Of a stretch of 64,000 bases of DNA, positions 49,785-62,298 are shown piece by piece. How positions within the stretch are numbered: the first letter of the stretch is position 1; each line of letters opens with the position of its first letter. The DNA comes from Parapristionchus giblindavisi. Taxonomy: Eukaryota > Nematoda > Chromadorea > Rhabditida > Diplogasteridae. The position numbers and the translations under genes were made by a program. The stretch covers positions 62,001 to 126,000 of the forward strand of contig CALSFV010000447.1 in NCBI GenBank assembly GCA_943737045.1, given 5' to 3'. Under the pieces are notes generated by a model. The model had not been told where the DNA came from, searched no databases, and saw nothing but the letters and a program-made list of their open reading frames with translations.

Positions 49785-49862
49785 CCTCTCCCTCTCCCTC
49801 TCCCTCTCCCTCTCCCTCTCCCTCTCCCTCTGCCCCTCCTTCTCCTTCTCCCTCTCCCTCTC
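49785..49862 (+). repeat. (CTCCCT)n microsatellite
   Basis: About a dozen nearly perfect hexamers. The Ser-Pro dipeptide frame through it is an artefact. Confidence 0.95.
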
Positions 49863-50071
49863 TCATGATGAGACGTAAATACCTTCATCGTTCATATCAT
49901 ACGTGTAGATCTTTCTGGTCATTCTCTTATAGTATATTTCTCAACTTTCTTCATAAAAAGGTGTGCAACATTTGCACGTCATTTGTTCATTCTTTACCGT
50001 ATTTCTTGTAAACGCATTAAATATTATTATCTTATTCATCATCCAAATGCACACTTTATAATACCTTAATG

Positions 50072-50175
50072 GCACACCCCAAGCTAATTTGACTCTCCGC
50101 ATTGACAATACTCTCTCGTAGACAAAGAAAGCGAGAGAGTGTGGCCAAAGCGGAGAGTTTCAAATTTTGCCGATT
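50072..50175. mobile_element. Short palindromic MITE (CTCTCCGC family), best copy
   Basis: GGCACACCCCAAGCTAATTT then ACTCTCCGCATTG on the left; AAGCGGAGAGTTTCAAATTT on the right; an inner ACTCTCTCG / CGAGAGAGT pair. About 100 bp. Confidence 0.8.
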
Positions 50176-50317
50176 ATTATCATAATATTAATGTATATTA
50201 CCATATATTTGTCTAGTCTCTCTTCATCCATTCACTTCTTTCTCTTCTCAATATCCCCATTTCTCTCACGCTTCATCACCCATGTCTACGAAAGAGTGTA
50301 TTGTACTCTGATTTAGA

Positions 50318-50563
50318 GAAGGGAGAGAGGGAGGGAGAGAGGGAGGGAGAGGGAGAGGGAGAGGGAGAGGGAGAGGGAGAGGGAGAGGGAGAGGGAGAGG
50401 GAGAGGGAGAGGGAGAGGGAGAGGGAGAGAGGGAGTGGGAGAGGGAGAGGGAGAGGGAGAGGGAGAGGGAGAGGGAGAGGGAGAGGGAGAGGGAGAGGGA
50501 GAGGGAGAGGGAGAGGGAGAGGGAGTGGGAGAGGGAGAGGGAGAGAGAGTGGGAGAGAGGGAG
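50318..50563 (+). repeat. (GGGAGA)n long microsatellite
   Basis: Roughly 240 bp of GGGAGA hexamers with a few GGGAGT interruptions: the longest pure tract in the window. Open frames over 90 codons on both strands in several frames are repeat artefacts. Confidence 0.97.
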
Positions 50564-50667
50564 ACACAACCAAACGGAAGAACAGACACAATTTCCAATA
50601 TAGCGTGAAGTTCGATGTTATTTCAGTTGTGTTCAACTAAATAACAAACATTTGTCAGTTTTCTCTT

Positions 50668-50782
50668 ACAGACACTCCCCGAGCAAATTATACTCTCCGC
50701 ATTGCCGATACTCTCTCGCAGACAAAGAAAGCGAGAGAGTGTGGTCAGAGTTTCAAATTAGATTGGTGTACCCCTGCACAAA
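50668..50782. mobile_element. Short palindromic MITE (CTCTCCGC family)
   Basis: Left end ACACTCCCCGAGCAAATTAT then ACTCTCCGCATTG; right end AGAGTTTCAAATTAGATTGG. It shares the inner CAGACAAAGAAAGCGAGAGA with the copy 0.6 kb upstream, so the two are recent relatives. Confidence 0.8.
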
Positions 50783-51639
50783 GATTATACTAGAGTGAGC
50801 ACACTGTTTGTCCTTCAAGATTTGCTGATTGTTTCCTTTATTTGCACCAGTTTTATTTCTCATTTTTGTTGTCATTTGTCCTTTTCAATATCCTCTCCCA
50901 TCGGTATCCCCATCATTCCTCTCATTCCCATTGCACTCAAAAGTGTTAATTTGAAACATACAATGGTATGGGATACTCTGTGTATTCCCCTATCAATTCA
51001 TATTGAAAGTATACAAATTCAAACTACTTGTGTCTTGAACACTTTCCGTGATAAATTAGGTCAAATCCGAAGTTAAAAATCTATTTGAACTGTTGCTATT
51101 CATTAGCTGATATTTCATTTCATTACACATTAAAAAATAAAATCAAGAGGCTGAATGGGTCTTCACTGACAATGGGAGATTCTACTGTACTGTATATTAT
51201 TTTATAATAATTGAGATAATCGATCGATAGAATCATGAATGAACAATGTTTGATATTGCTTCATATTTATGATATTCTCTTCATCTATCTATTATTTATT
51301 ATTATAAATTATTATTATTATCTTCTACTATTTCCCCTCTTTTCGTACCAAATGAACATTCCCTCTCACACAATCATTTACTTCTATTTCTGTTCACAAA
51401 AAATACATCTACTTCCCCTTCGTCCTCTCCCTATCCTCTTCCCTCCCTCTCTCACTCTCCCTCTCCCTTTTTCCCTCTCTCCCTCTCCCTCTCCCTCTCC
51501 CTCTTCCTCTCTCCCTCTTCCTCCCTTCATCCTCTACCTCTGTCTTCATTCTCTCCAAAATTCTTTCTCTTTCCCACGGATCTCCCATTATCATCTGAAC
51601 CCAATCCATAATGGTATGGTGTGTCTGTATGTCTGAACG

Positions 51640-51670
<31 letters not shown>

Positions 51671-51705
51671 ACCTCTCCCTCTCTGTAGAGGGCTTAATCA
51701 TTCTT
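50783..51705. other. Gene-poor stretch with pyrimidine tracts
   Basis: CTCCCT-type tract at 51420-51535 and a (CT)n run at 51641-51668. No supportable gene. Confidence 0.5.
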
Positions 51706-53562
51706 TACTCTCGTTTTTTTCTCCCAGTGGGATCCCAGCATATCTCCCAGTGGGGATCTAGCTAGGAAACTAGTGGGAGATTTGCTGGGAGCCCACTAGG
51801 ATGCTTTCAGGCCCTGGGAGCCCACTGGGAAAGAACCTGGGAAACTAGTGGGGGAGGGGGCGTGGTCTTGCTCTGTGATACTGTGTACTCGAGAGATATC
51901 GTGAAATGACTTTTTTATGACTTTCAAGTGTACCAGATATGAATATATAAGAAACCGTATAGTATGAAAACCGTATCAACTAACACGAATCAGTATAAGA
52001 CTAGAAAACAGTGGAGTACAAAGTAAATCTAACGACATATTAAGAGATTTCAAAGAATTACAGTGTGGACATGTCTGCATAGGGATCTAGATAATTATAT
52101 AAAGTTATAGATCCCATTTTTGGGGACTGTATTCGTTGGCCTCATTTTGAGGGGGAATCGGACGACGATTACTCGGAGGTTGTGGTGGATGACGATCACT
52201 CTGGGGTTGAGGTGGACGACGATCACTCTGGGGTGGATGAGGACGACTACCACCGACTGTCTTGAGACACGCATACTCCTTCCTAGAATGTTACAGTGTT
52301 CACGCTGTATAAATCTGCTATATTTACATTTTAGTAGTTAGCTTTGAGCTAATTCTTGGTATCTTGCTCGTAGTTGGCGTATCCAGAGGCATAGGAATTC
52401 TTCTCCTCGGTGTTACAAGTGCATCGGATGTACTCGCCTTCTCACTCGGTGTTTCGTACTGGTCCCTACAATAACATAAATAGGGAATAAATCTCTATAA
52501 TGATTTAATGCAAAAAGCGACAAATCCGCAATTCACTACTACATGTATGTTTAAAAAATAGTACCTCGTATTCGATGTCCGAGCCATGTCCAAAATCACT
52601 TTGCACATCGGATTCTTGTCCATTCATATCATTAACCGAATTACCTTCGGACGATAAATCCGCAACATCCTATGAAATTATGATACAATGAAAACGGTTG
52701 TGTTTGTTCAGTGTCCTACTCAGACACAAATTTGATCAATGGGAGAAGAAAGAAGTACATTTATAAGTAATATTATAGGACTCTTTCCATAATTGAACAT
52801 GAGACTATATATCTAAGACCACGAAATAAAATATATTTGTGACTCACTTGTTGTACAATTGTCCCTTCATTTGATGTCCCAACTCCGAAAAGTGCCAAAA
52901 TCTTCTTATCTTCTGGGTCGAAACCGTACAAATCTGAAATAGATTAAGATGAAATAAATGAAAAAAAAAGAATGAAAAATAAATAAATAAAAATAAATAA
53001 ATGAAATAGATGAAATAGAAAGTGTATATGAATAATTTTGGATGAAGGAGAGTAAGATGGATTCATAAACATTCAATCTGGTAAAACATCTTGCGATATA
53101 TATCTTTGCTACTATTTCCTATCTTTTCCACATATTAATCAACTAATAAAATCGGCTAGAGAAATATTTAAATAACAAAAAAAACCTTCTTCATCGGAAT
53201 CCGACGTTGATATTGCTTGATGATTAGACATCGATCCTACTTAACATATAAGCAATTATAGTGATTTAATATTGAATAACCAAAAACAAATTTAGAAATG
53301 TAGAAAAACATTTTTGAAAGGCGTCTGCCGTAACGCGTTCGGCAACGCATCCAAACCCTGGCTATGCCAAATGTATGACCCACGCGTAGTTTTATGCGGG
53401 TGGCCGCATGCTTTAGTCTAGGATCCTACTAGGAGGTTTTCTAGGAAACTAGTAGGAAGAGCTCCGCCCACTTTGCCCTCTCTCATGTCCTGGGAAACTA
53501 GTGGGGGAGCTATACCACGCCCACTTTTACTGGGATCCCACTGGGAGAAAAAAACGAGAGTA
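51706..53562. mobile_element. 1.86-kb element with perfect 33-bp terminal inverted repeats
   Basis: 51706-51738 is an exact inverted copy of 53530-53562 (TACTCTCGTTTTTTTCTCCC is the outer part). The outermost TA at each end could be a Tc1/mariner-type target duplication. Both subterminal zones carry CCTGGGAAACTAGTGGGGGA and CCCACT/AGTGGG palindromes. A predicted 5-exon minus-strand gene fills the middle. Alternatives: two copies of a shorter MITE flanking an ordinary gene, or an autonomous element of unknown type. Confidence 0.7.
52105..53231 (-). CDS. Predicted acidic/proline-rich protein inside the TIR element
   Basis: Five GT-AG exons on the minus strand join in phase to 144 aa: 53231-53186, 52933-52848, 52669-52565, 52465-52446, 52282-52105. 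The N-terminus is acidic (MSNHQAISTSDSDEEDLYGF, then KKILALFGVGTS). An Asp/Ser/Glu region follows. The C-terminal third is proline/arginine-rich with three loose repeats (PPQSDRRPPQ, PQSDRHPPQ, PPSNRRPIPPQ). No transposase catalytic motif or known domain is visible. Exon 4 is only 20 nt. An alternative reading of that region keeps a 45-codon frame rich in Ser/Thr/Pro (TPRRRIPMPLDTPTTSKIPR) but is out of phase with exon 3. The gene may be cargo, an accessory gene, or the remnant of a longer element gene. Confidence 0.45.
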
Positions 53563-53999
53563 GTTGCGCCACCAATTGTGACGATAGCTAACCTTTGTAA
53601 GAAGTCTGGAAAGATGAATGAAGTGGAGAGGAAGGGCAGAAGAAGAAACTAAACATAGAGGGACAGAGGGAGGGTGTGGTGAGAGGGAGAGGGAGAGGAA
53701 AGGGGAGGAGAGGGAGAAGCTCATTCATTTCAATTCATTCACTGCTCATTGGTCTTCCTCTACTTTCTTTAACCCTCTCTTCTCTCCTCTATCTCTTTCT
53801 CTGCACTCTCTCGTTCTCATGTACTCTCTCACTCTGCATCTGCATCTCCCCCTCAAGTTGGAAATGTTGCCATGCGCTTTTCGATGCGTCGTCCATCTAT
53901 CTCTGGCCTCTCCCTTTCTCCCCTCCCTCTAGTTCTCTCTTTGTTTCCTCTACTATATCTTTCTTGGTTTTCTCACATGTTTTGGGGACTACTTCAGTG

Positions 54000-54040
54000 G
54001 AGGAGAGGGAGAGAGAGGAGAGAGGATAGAGGGAGAGGAG

Positions 54041-54089
<49 letters not shown>

Positions 54090-54340
54090 GAGGATAGAGG
54101 GAGAGGAGGAGGGAGAGAGAGAGGGAGGGAAGGAGGGGGAGTGGGGTTATCCCATTTCTACTTCTTTGCTATTGCTTTCAACCTCTTTCTGCTGCATTTG
54201 CTACCCCTCCCTCTACCTCTCCTTCTACCTCTACCTCTTCCTCCCTCTACCTCTCCTTCTACCTCTACCTCTACCTCTCCTTCTACCTCTACCTCTACCT
54301 CTCCTTCTACCTCAACCTCTCCCTCCCTCTTCCTCTCTCT
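54000..54340 (+). repeat. Purine tract followed by pyrimidine tract
   Basis: (GGAGAG/GA)n at 54000-54138, then CTCTACCTCTCCTTCTAC-type 18-bp units at 54205-54340. Close opposed purine and pyrimidine runs could pair. Confidence 0.85.
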
Positions 54341-55944
54341 ATAATCGTAAATACGGATATACAAGTCATATGTACTTCATCTTCCTCTTTGTGTTTATGA
54401 TTCTTCATCTCTCCATGGTCAGAAGAACTTTCAATTATACATGTATATTGTGAATAGCAATGAAATATATTGGGATATGAAATATATTGGGATCACTCAA
54501 GACAAAAGTAAATCATAGAAGAAATCGCTACTAATTCAATTCAATTCATTTATCATATCAGATGAGGAATGAAGCGATTATCATTATCCATATGCATAGA
54601 CCACAGTCACATTAATCTTCTCACTTCGTATCATTACTAAATAGGCAACTATCGATTTCGTCTTAAACTGTTTATACAAAACGTTCTCATATTTTCTCAT
54701 ATTTTAATCCCCACTCATTCCCCCACCCCCTTCTTCCTCTTATATTCACTGCACTACGATCATTTTCCAGTTCCCAATTTTAAATTTAAAAATAAAATTT
54801 AATTAATTATTTGTAGAACGTTGACATATATAGATCAAAGTTCACGATCCGAAATATTAATCACAAATTTGCCTTAATCTACGCTCTTCCGTAAATTACT
54901 GTAAGAGTTTGGTATACGGTACTTTAGTATACAAAATTGATGGATTTTTACATTGTGGTTTTCTGTTTTAAAAAAAATCTTTATTTCTATCGTGTTTCCG
55001 TTAATTCTGGTTACTTTGCCTTTGTTTCTTGGTTTGTTGACTATATTTATCCATTGCCTGAGAAGGTTGAGGTCCTTTACTCAGTCTCTCATCTCTGACT
55101 CTTTCTTTTCGTCCTTTTCCACTAATTGCTTATCCTTTTCTTTCTTCTCGCTTCATCTTTCTTCATCCTGTAATCATGATGCTCTTTCCAACTAACCAAT
55201 AGCATCTGAATTTCATTAGTGACCTCCATGAAACAAAGAAAATTCCTTTTTTTCTCGTTGAGAGTACTAATGTTTGGAAAATAGTATGCGTGTTCCGTTG
55301 TCAATTGACGTCAAATAATTGCTTCCGAATTCTCTCATGGATTTTCTTCATCTTCCTCTCCATTTTGCACCTGTAATGACTTTGTGATTTGCCCAGAGGG
55401 AATGAGTGAGAGAATCATGTCGAAGGAAAAGCTAAAACTTCCGTTCAATTGCCTTTTCTCTCTTTCTCCGTCTCTCTTTCTATCTCTCTTCTCCATCGCT
55501 TCCCCATTTCAAGAAAGTCCTTTCATTCGTTATATAGTGTGCCCTGCCGTTTATACTTGCTTCCAACCGCGTTTTATGCCCCCACTTTTCATTCTTGAAT
55601 CTGGCTTCATTTGTCAATATAGTCTTTCATGGCAAAGTCGAGGATTACATTTTATGTCTTCCTGAATTCCTTCCATCTTATCATATAATGTCATAATCTC
55701 TAGACTTAACTTGATTATTATGATTGCATTAGAACTCTATCGATTTGATCCTATTATTATTCTACTCTTTAATGTGCTTCGATATTCTCCTTCTATTGTC
55801 CATGGTGTGATTAAAGGATTAGGAAATGTCGTTCAGATAATAATGTATGAATTACACCACGGTCATAGAGTGCAATACATTCTATGGAATGGGCCTGAAA
55901 CATGTTCCATTCGTTTCGCGTTCAACATTGTCCTTTCTCCTCCT

Positions 55945-56050
55945 TCTCATTCGGTTTCTCTTTCTTCCGCCCCCTCCCCCTTCTCTCCTCCCTCTACTCT
56001 CTCCCTTTCCCTCTCCTCTCCCTCTCCCTCTCCCTCTCCCTCTCCCTCTT
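55945..56050 (+). repeat. (CTCCCT)n tract
   Basis: It includes about seven clean hexamers at 56010-56050. It lies inside the 196-codon open frame 55711-56301 and encodes its Ser-Pro run. Confidence 0.9.
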
Positions 56051-59000
56051 GCACTCTCTTTAGTTATTACCGCGAAATATTTTCATTTCATGGACGAGAG
56101 ATAGGGTTCAGAGAAACTACTAGCCTAAGAGATCTCCTCGTATGTGGGGGCTTTATTCAGCTCGACGATATTCGTGCGAATTTACCCCTACATTCTTTGT
56201 TAATTTGCACGATATTTGCTCATATTTGTGATGTTACTAGACTTGTTTTCTCTCCATGGAACGCTGATTGCTGTAGAAGATATCGATTGATTATTGATTG
56301 ACATTTATGACATCACATGTTCCATGGCTTCTCATCCTAGTTCGCTTCGGTTTCATCTTTATCTCTGTCTCTTCCCTCTCTCTCTATCTTTATCTTTCCT
56401 CTTTTCACATAGGAAACGTCTCATTTCTCTTCTCTTCATTCCCTCATTAGCTATTCAGCACCTTCCCTTCTTCTTCACATATCGTTATCCTTTGCCATCA
56501 CCCGTTCAATATTCCCTGAATCAGGGATCATGACTACCGTATACTCTAAAATCGCTTCAGGGCCACGATCATACCCTGAAAATCTGCAGAGTCCAAATGC
56601 CACCCGGCGCTCTATCTCTATCTTATCCTTTTTCCCCAAAATGCCAGTTTTGCCTTCTTGGTCGTTCTGAAATTCAGCATCGGGACGTTTTATTTATTTA
56701 TTATTTATTCGTCTCCCAATATACTAATCTATGATGATGTTTACTTCTTCCTCTACTGGTTCCGAATGAAGTACTTCAGTATGTCTTCTAGAATCTCTCC
56801 CTCTCCTTCTCCCTCTCCCTCTCCCTCTCCTTCTTCCTCCTCCTCTCTCCCTCATGCATGACCAACTCGTTGATGTTCAATACGGAAGCATGTTTGTTGA
56901 GCGATGATTAGTGGGTAAAAGGATTGTCCTTTATCTTTTTTCATTTTGCTGAATTCACCACAGCGATGATTTCCACCCGACCTGATTCACAGTCTCCAAA
57001 TTAATCCACTCTCATATGTCTGGATTTCAAAGAAAAATGGCTTGCACCAGAATACTGTGTATTGGCCATTCTTGAAAACTTCATGCGCGTAAAGATACTG
57101 AGAAGGTATTCCCTGGTACTAAGAAAGAGTGATTCACTGAATTGTATCTAAAGTGTTTAATTGTTGATGTTCTTCAATGAACATTGTGATGTTTCAAATG
57201 AGGAACTCTTTTGACTTTTAATAGTGACGTAAACTCTAATCTCGTTAGTCCATTTCCATCTCTTTTACTCTATCTCTTCCTCTATGCCCTCTACTTGTCT
57301 CATATCTTCGATCTACTCATCATCTCGTTCAATTTCTTTCTACTTCCTTCTTCTCAACCCAATATCTTCCTTCGTTTCTACAATGATTAAATCCAATCGA
57401 ATACTCGTCTCAATGCACTCTATCGCTCATTATCATACATAATTGAGAGCTCTCAGACTACCTTTCTCGTCTGTGTCTCAGTCTGTATCGTACTCTCTCA
57501 TTCTACTCCTCTACTCATAGTGCAGTAGTAGTGGCCATCGTTGATTAATATGGCTGTGATTTTTCCACTCGCTCTATCTCCATCTTATCCCTTCTTTTCC
57601 TTTCTTTCGATATCCATCGTCGTCTCTATATCTCTTATCTCCCCTCCTCTCCAGTATGTACTTGTCTTTTTGATTCCTCGTCCCTCTCCATTTCGTCTAC
57701 CCATTCCATTCTTTCTATAGATAGCTTTTTCCATGCTCCATTCGTATTAATTCTATTCATATCACTACCTTTCAATTGCTTCATTTGAGTTAGAGAATAT
57801 GCACTGATTCTTCGTTTTCATTGATCGATAATTCTAAAATTACAGTCGATTTCTCTCATTTTAAATGTACAATTTATTTTAAGTACTACTTCCGAACTCT
57901 TGAACTTGACTATTTTGAGTCTTTTTTTATTAATTCCTCTATATCTATCTATCTCTCTTTATAATATCTGTCTCATCGTCCTCTTCATCTCGTCGAGAAT
58001 TCATTACTTCTTCTTCTTCTTTTCTTCATAACATAATCTTTATATTATCTACTCTATCCACCATAGCTTTAGTACCCATGCAAACCCATTCTTCCTCGTC
58101 TATGAAGAAGTGCATAGAGTCTTTTGATTCGAAGAGATTTACCAACCGACTCTGCGTGGGCTCAGTCGATAAAAGCGTGTGTTTCGGAAAATTTTCAGAA
58201 CTTCTTGAGCTTCGAATCTCGGATTTTGCGAGGCAGGGCCCTAAACTTTCAAAAATAGTAAAGGGAATGGTTTCCGATCAGGAATAACATCATAACCACT
58301 TTTTTCGGTACTCTTTTGGTGTGTAACGAGAGGGGGGACCCTATTCCTATCATTTACCCACTGTGTGGGCTCGGTTGTGTGTAAAAGCAAATTGTAAATT
58401 GCACATGCTAATTCCCCCAACTGCAAATGGGCTGTGCGCACGAGAATTGGAGAAAACGTTCATTTTCGAACCGTGTGACGCCCTGCAATAATATTTTTAA
58501 ACAATACACGTATGCCAAAATTTCGTTCGAAATTTACATTCTGTAAAGTTTGCGTGGACGTCTCTGTCGATACGTGCACGCAAGGCAAATGTAACATCAC
58601 TCATCATTAGTGTGTGCATCATAAATGACCACATACACTCCCGAAGGACAGAGTACTTGTGTTTTGCGTGCGGGACCTTTACATATGAATTTGTGTGTAT
58701 ACAAAGGGGTGGACTGACAGACGAGCCCACCCATTGAGAACAACTGCTAACAGCTAGTACATTACATGACAACAACCACAATAGATGTCTACAAATATGT
58801 GAGGTTAGAGGAAAGAGTGCATGACGAAAGTTATAGATATTTCTGGCTCTGTTTTGCGAACTCTGTCTGGTGAGAGCAGTGGATAAATGGGTAATTTCGA
58901 GAGCCCCAATTTTGTGTGATCCTTAAAATCGCCTTGTTGGGTTCCTGGTGGAACACCCTCCCGACTACATATGTACCCATATGTACCTATATCATTTATC

Positions 59001-60554
59001 CAATGGATATGTAAAACTAAGTTGGTACATTCTTCCTCTCGACTCCTCTTATAAAGTCTTACTTCACTTGAACTTACACTCGCTGGTTTTGATGATTGTT
59101 TATGTGTAGAGCCCATGTCGATTGCGTGATATGGTGCACTTGGAACACATCTCGTGCGGGAGTTGGACAACGAACCCATGCCCCTAGATCAACTAGATTC
59201 TGAATTTCTGAGCTATAAAGTGTGTTCAAGGAATTTGTGATATGTTGTTTGCTTTATTATTATTGACTGTTTTCTTTACTACAAAATATATTATGGATAT
59301 TATTTGGGTGGGAGCTCATACATTGCTTTTCGTAGAGTGTAAGACAAATTTTCATAAGGCTACATTGTCATGTGTGATTTTTGTTGTTTCCTTTGGTTGT
59401 GTATGGTAAGATACATAGCTGGTCCATTGTAAGGTTACGGTCGAACATATGCCACATTATATCGTGTGCAATTTTTAAATTCTAAAGTTACGGGTTATTT
59501 TATACCAGAGTATAGCCCAAAACTGCTCCACTTAATAATATTATTTAAATGAAATAATTTAGTTACCGCAAACTAAATCCTTGCTCACATGTCTATTAGA
59601 CAAGTGATTTTGTAGTGACTCTGATATTGACCAACACACGTTGGACATGTGATTCATGTAGTACGCAGGGGACATGCTTCTGACTTTCATCTCCCTATCT
59701 TTCGCTCCTTCTCTTTTCATAAACTCCTTAAAATAAGTGAATAATTAAAGATTTTTTCTGTAAAATTTTAAAATGATAATTTCTCTCATCATATCTCTTC
59801 ATATATCTATAGATAGATGGAATGATTGCGTATACTCTATCGTCACTATGACACTTCCTCATCATTCACTACATTACTACTACAAATGTATACGTTTTTA
59901 TTTATATACACATACGACTACGTTTATTCGTCACAAATATAGATGAGCATATTGGTATTGTTGAATCTATTTTCATTCTGGTCGTTCTTGCCATTTAGCC
60001 TTTGAAGGCTTTGGAATGCCTGGAGGTGTACTTCCAACTGTCAAGCAGGCCTAATGGACGATAGCGGAACGTTTTTCGTGGGTTTTCTACATCAATAAAC
60101 AAGTTTCACTTCGATCGTTTTCTTGAATGGAGAATAACATCTCTCAGAGACGGAAGAAAGAACTTGCAAGAAAATTCCCCCCTGCCCCTGATTACTCTTC
60201 TGCACTAAGTGCTGATAAGATAAATGTATTGTATTGTATTGTTCTTGCCATTTTACATTTGTTTGTGGAAATGTTTTAGCCATATTTAGTGGTATGGCTC
60301 TTAGTTCTAGTTGTGAGAGGAGTAGGAACGCTGAACTCTATCTTGACTGACGTTGTTTTGTCAGAAGTGTTCGGAGCTCGCATGTCAATCCATCAATGTT
60401 CACTCTCATCTAAACCGTACATCGACGTCTCTCTCACTCCCCCTATCACATCTACTCTCTCATCTTTCTCCATGTGCCTCTCCACATGTAAATCTCATCC
60501 ATAATGAGGCATCGAAGATGTGTCGATGTGCCTGTATACAGCTGATATGGATGG

Positions 60555-60848
60555 ATGGATAATATAGTGATGAGTCCCTTCAATCTTTCCCTCGTTCTCT
60601 TCATCCTAACTACATCATCATCATCTCTCATCTTCATTTTCTCAATCGATAAATGCGAACCGGATGTCGTTTTCTCCGATTTTCTTGAAGTTAACTTAAC
60701 GACGACGATATTGCTCATCATGGACATCCATAGATTCGAATCGGGAAGAGTGATGTTAGCTAATGTCTGCTTATCGGCAGCCTACCTACTCCTCCTCACC
60801 TTCTCATTCTCCCTCCCGTCATCATATCCTCCTCTCGTCTCTCCATAA
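60555..60848 (+). CDS. Possible small membrane protein or exon, unassigned
   Basis: A 97-codon frame with ATG and two hydrophobic stretches (NLSLVLFILTTSSSSLIFIF at about 8-27 and LANVCLSAAYLLLLTFSF near 74-91) separated by a charged loop (DIHRFESGR). The middle part is not simple repeat and looks more gene-like than its neighbours. There is no recognised family, and no splice partner was found. It may be fortuitous. Confidence 0.2.
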   Translation: MDNIVMSPFNLSLVLFILTTSSSSLIFIFSIDKCEPDVVFSDFLEVNLTTTILLIMDIHRFESGRVMLANVCLSAAYLLLLTFSFSLPSSYPPLVSP

Positions 60849-62298
60849 AGCGTCTCCTATATTCCGTCATTTACGTCTATTACGGAAGATGATGAAGAAC
60901 CTTCGCTTACCGTTATTCTATCAATTCCTTATTCATTTATTCTTTACTTACCTCTCCTTTTCTCTACTTTATATCTCTATTGCTAATCTTCAACGTTGAC
61001 GTCGTCATTATCTGAGAGAGATTCCAGAATACAAAAAAAAACAGTGACGTGTTTTGGTGTGTCTTGAACCCATTGTGCATAATGTACGCAATATCTGGTA
61101 CACGGCTTTGGAATTAACTATGGTAGGTAGAATATGGATTGAGCTGAGAAATATTGACCTTTATCACGTGTGTAGAAGGGTACGCCAGTGATTGAAGTCA
61201 ATATTACAAGATTAGCTGTTATTGATAGACAAATCATTGTAATCATTAGTTTATATTGGAACAAAGTTCATTTGTTGATTCTGTTTCTCTATAGATATCT
61301 TGCATACACTACAATTGCAGCCTGTTCTATTTTTGATTACTTTTTTACTCGTGTATTCACGTATAAGCTACAGTACCCCGCACTTTTTTCCAGTCCGGAT
61401 CCCATTCTTTTTCGCCCGATTCAGTATATCACTGTGTTTTATATGGGGGTAGTTTGATGTTAGTTTCCTATGGTATCCATGGGCGTTGAGACACGAAAAA
61501 AGAGAAAGAAGAAGAAAGAGAAGGAGAGGTCCAGATATATATTACTCCCTTCCTTTCTCGTTTCTCCTCTATCTCTTGCCATTTCTCTCATTTTGATTTT
61601 CATCCATTTCCATCCTCTTCCTAACATCCTATATTCAATACAATATGCACCATAGTATCATTTGATACGTGACTCCTGTTATCATCTTTATCATATTTGT
61701 GATACATTTTGTGTGAGGTTTTGTATTGTTTCCTTGCTAGGCATGGTCTGTGCTAGAGTCTAGCACATTTTGTAATTAGAGATCATGTGGAAATCTGTGA
61801 TGAATGATCTTTGATCTTTGCTCAACTGCCGATATTTGCAAGGAGATGTGTGCAAAAAGCAGGACTTGTAGTGTGGATAATCTTAATTGGAGAGATTGAA
61901 GAGAGTTGAGAGAGAGATGGGACTTGCATAATACAAACTAACGTCATGAATATGCGAGAGAGAGAGAGGGAGAGATATCGGATATGGAAGGGGTCGATTC
62001 TCTCTCACTTCCATATAATGAGGATAAGAAGAAGATGATGATGAAGACCTTTTACACGCTTCAAGTATGTTAGCTTCACTATAGAGACTAGCAGAATGAT
62101 CTCGTTAGTATGAATACTTGCAGCCTGGAACTGCCGTGATTACGGTAGTGACTGTGGTGATATTTGATCTTTGCGATAGAGATTTATGACTGGGATACAG
62201 TAACACTGTTTTGCATGGGATGGTGATTTTTGACCTATTGTTTCATCGAGATGTATTTGCTGGATTACTGTAGCCTCGTTGATTTCGATGCTTAGTCA

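Larger units (their letters stand above)
42963..50065. other. Long gene-poor stretch
   Basis: No supportable gene in about 7 kb. Contents: AT-rich unique sequence, pyrimidine tracts at 46340-46500, 46562-46620 and 49785-49862, and a GATCTTT run near 49141. Open frames of 60-100 codons here lack recognisable domains or splice context. Confidence 0.5.
53563..62298. other. Long gene-poor, CT-rich stretch
   Basis: No confident gene in about 8.7 kb. Simple tracts: GGGAGA-type at 53665-53722, GA-rich at 54000-54138, CTACCT/CTTCTA-type at 54205-54340, CTCCCT-type at 55945-56050 and 56797-56852. Open frames near 55.7-56.3 kb (196 codons), 58.8-59.2 kb (minus) and 60.55-60.85 kb are noted but not assigned, apart from the low-confidence call below. 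Confidence 0.45.

Noticed and set aside
50266..50636. Overlapping 97-110-codon frames on both strands
   Set aside because: They are the six-base repeat GGGAGA read in several phases (Ser-Pro, Leu-Pro, Glu-Gly, Glu-Arg dipeptides), not genes.
55711..56301. 196-codon open frame, the longest in the window
   Set aside because: It has no recognisable domain, runs through a CTCCCT tract that gives a Ser-Pro run, and lacks splice or promoter context. Probably chance, though not excluded.
58805..59179. 124-codon minus-strand open frame
   Set aside because: It has an ATG but no recognisable similarity, no supporting splice sites, and lies in repeat-like DNA with other short frames on the same strand.
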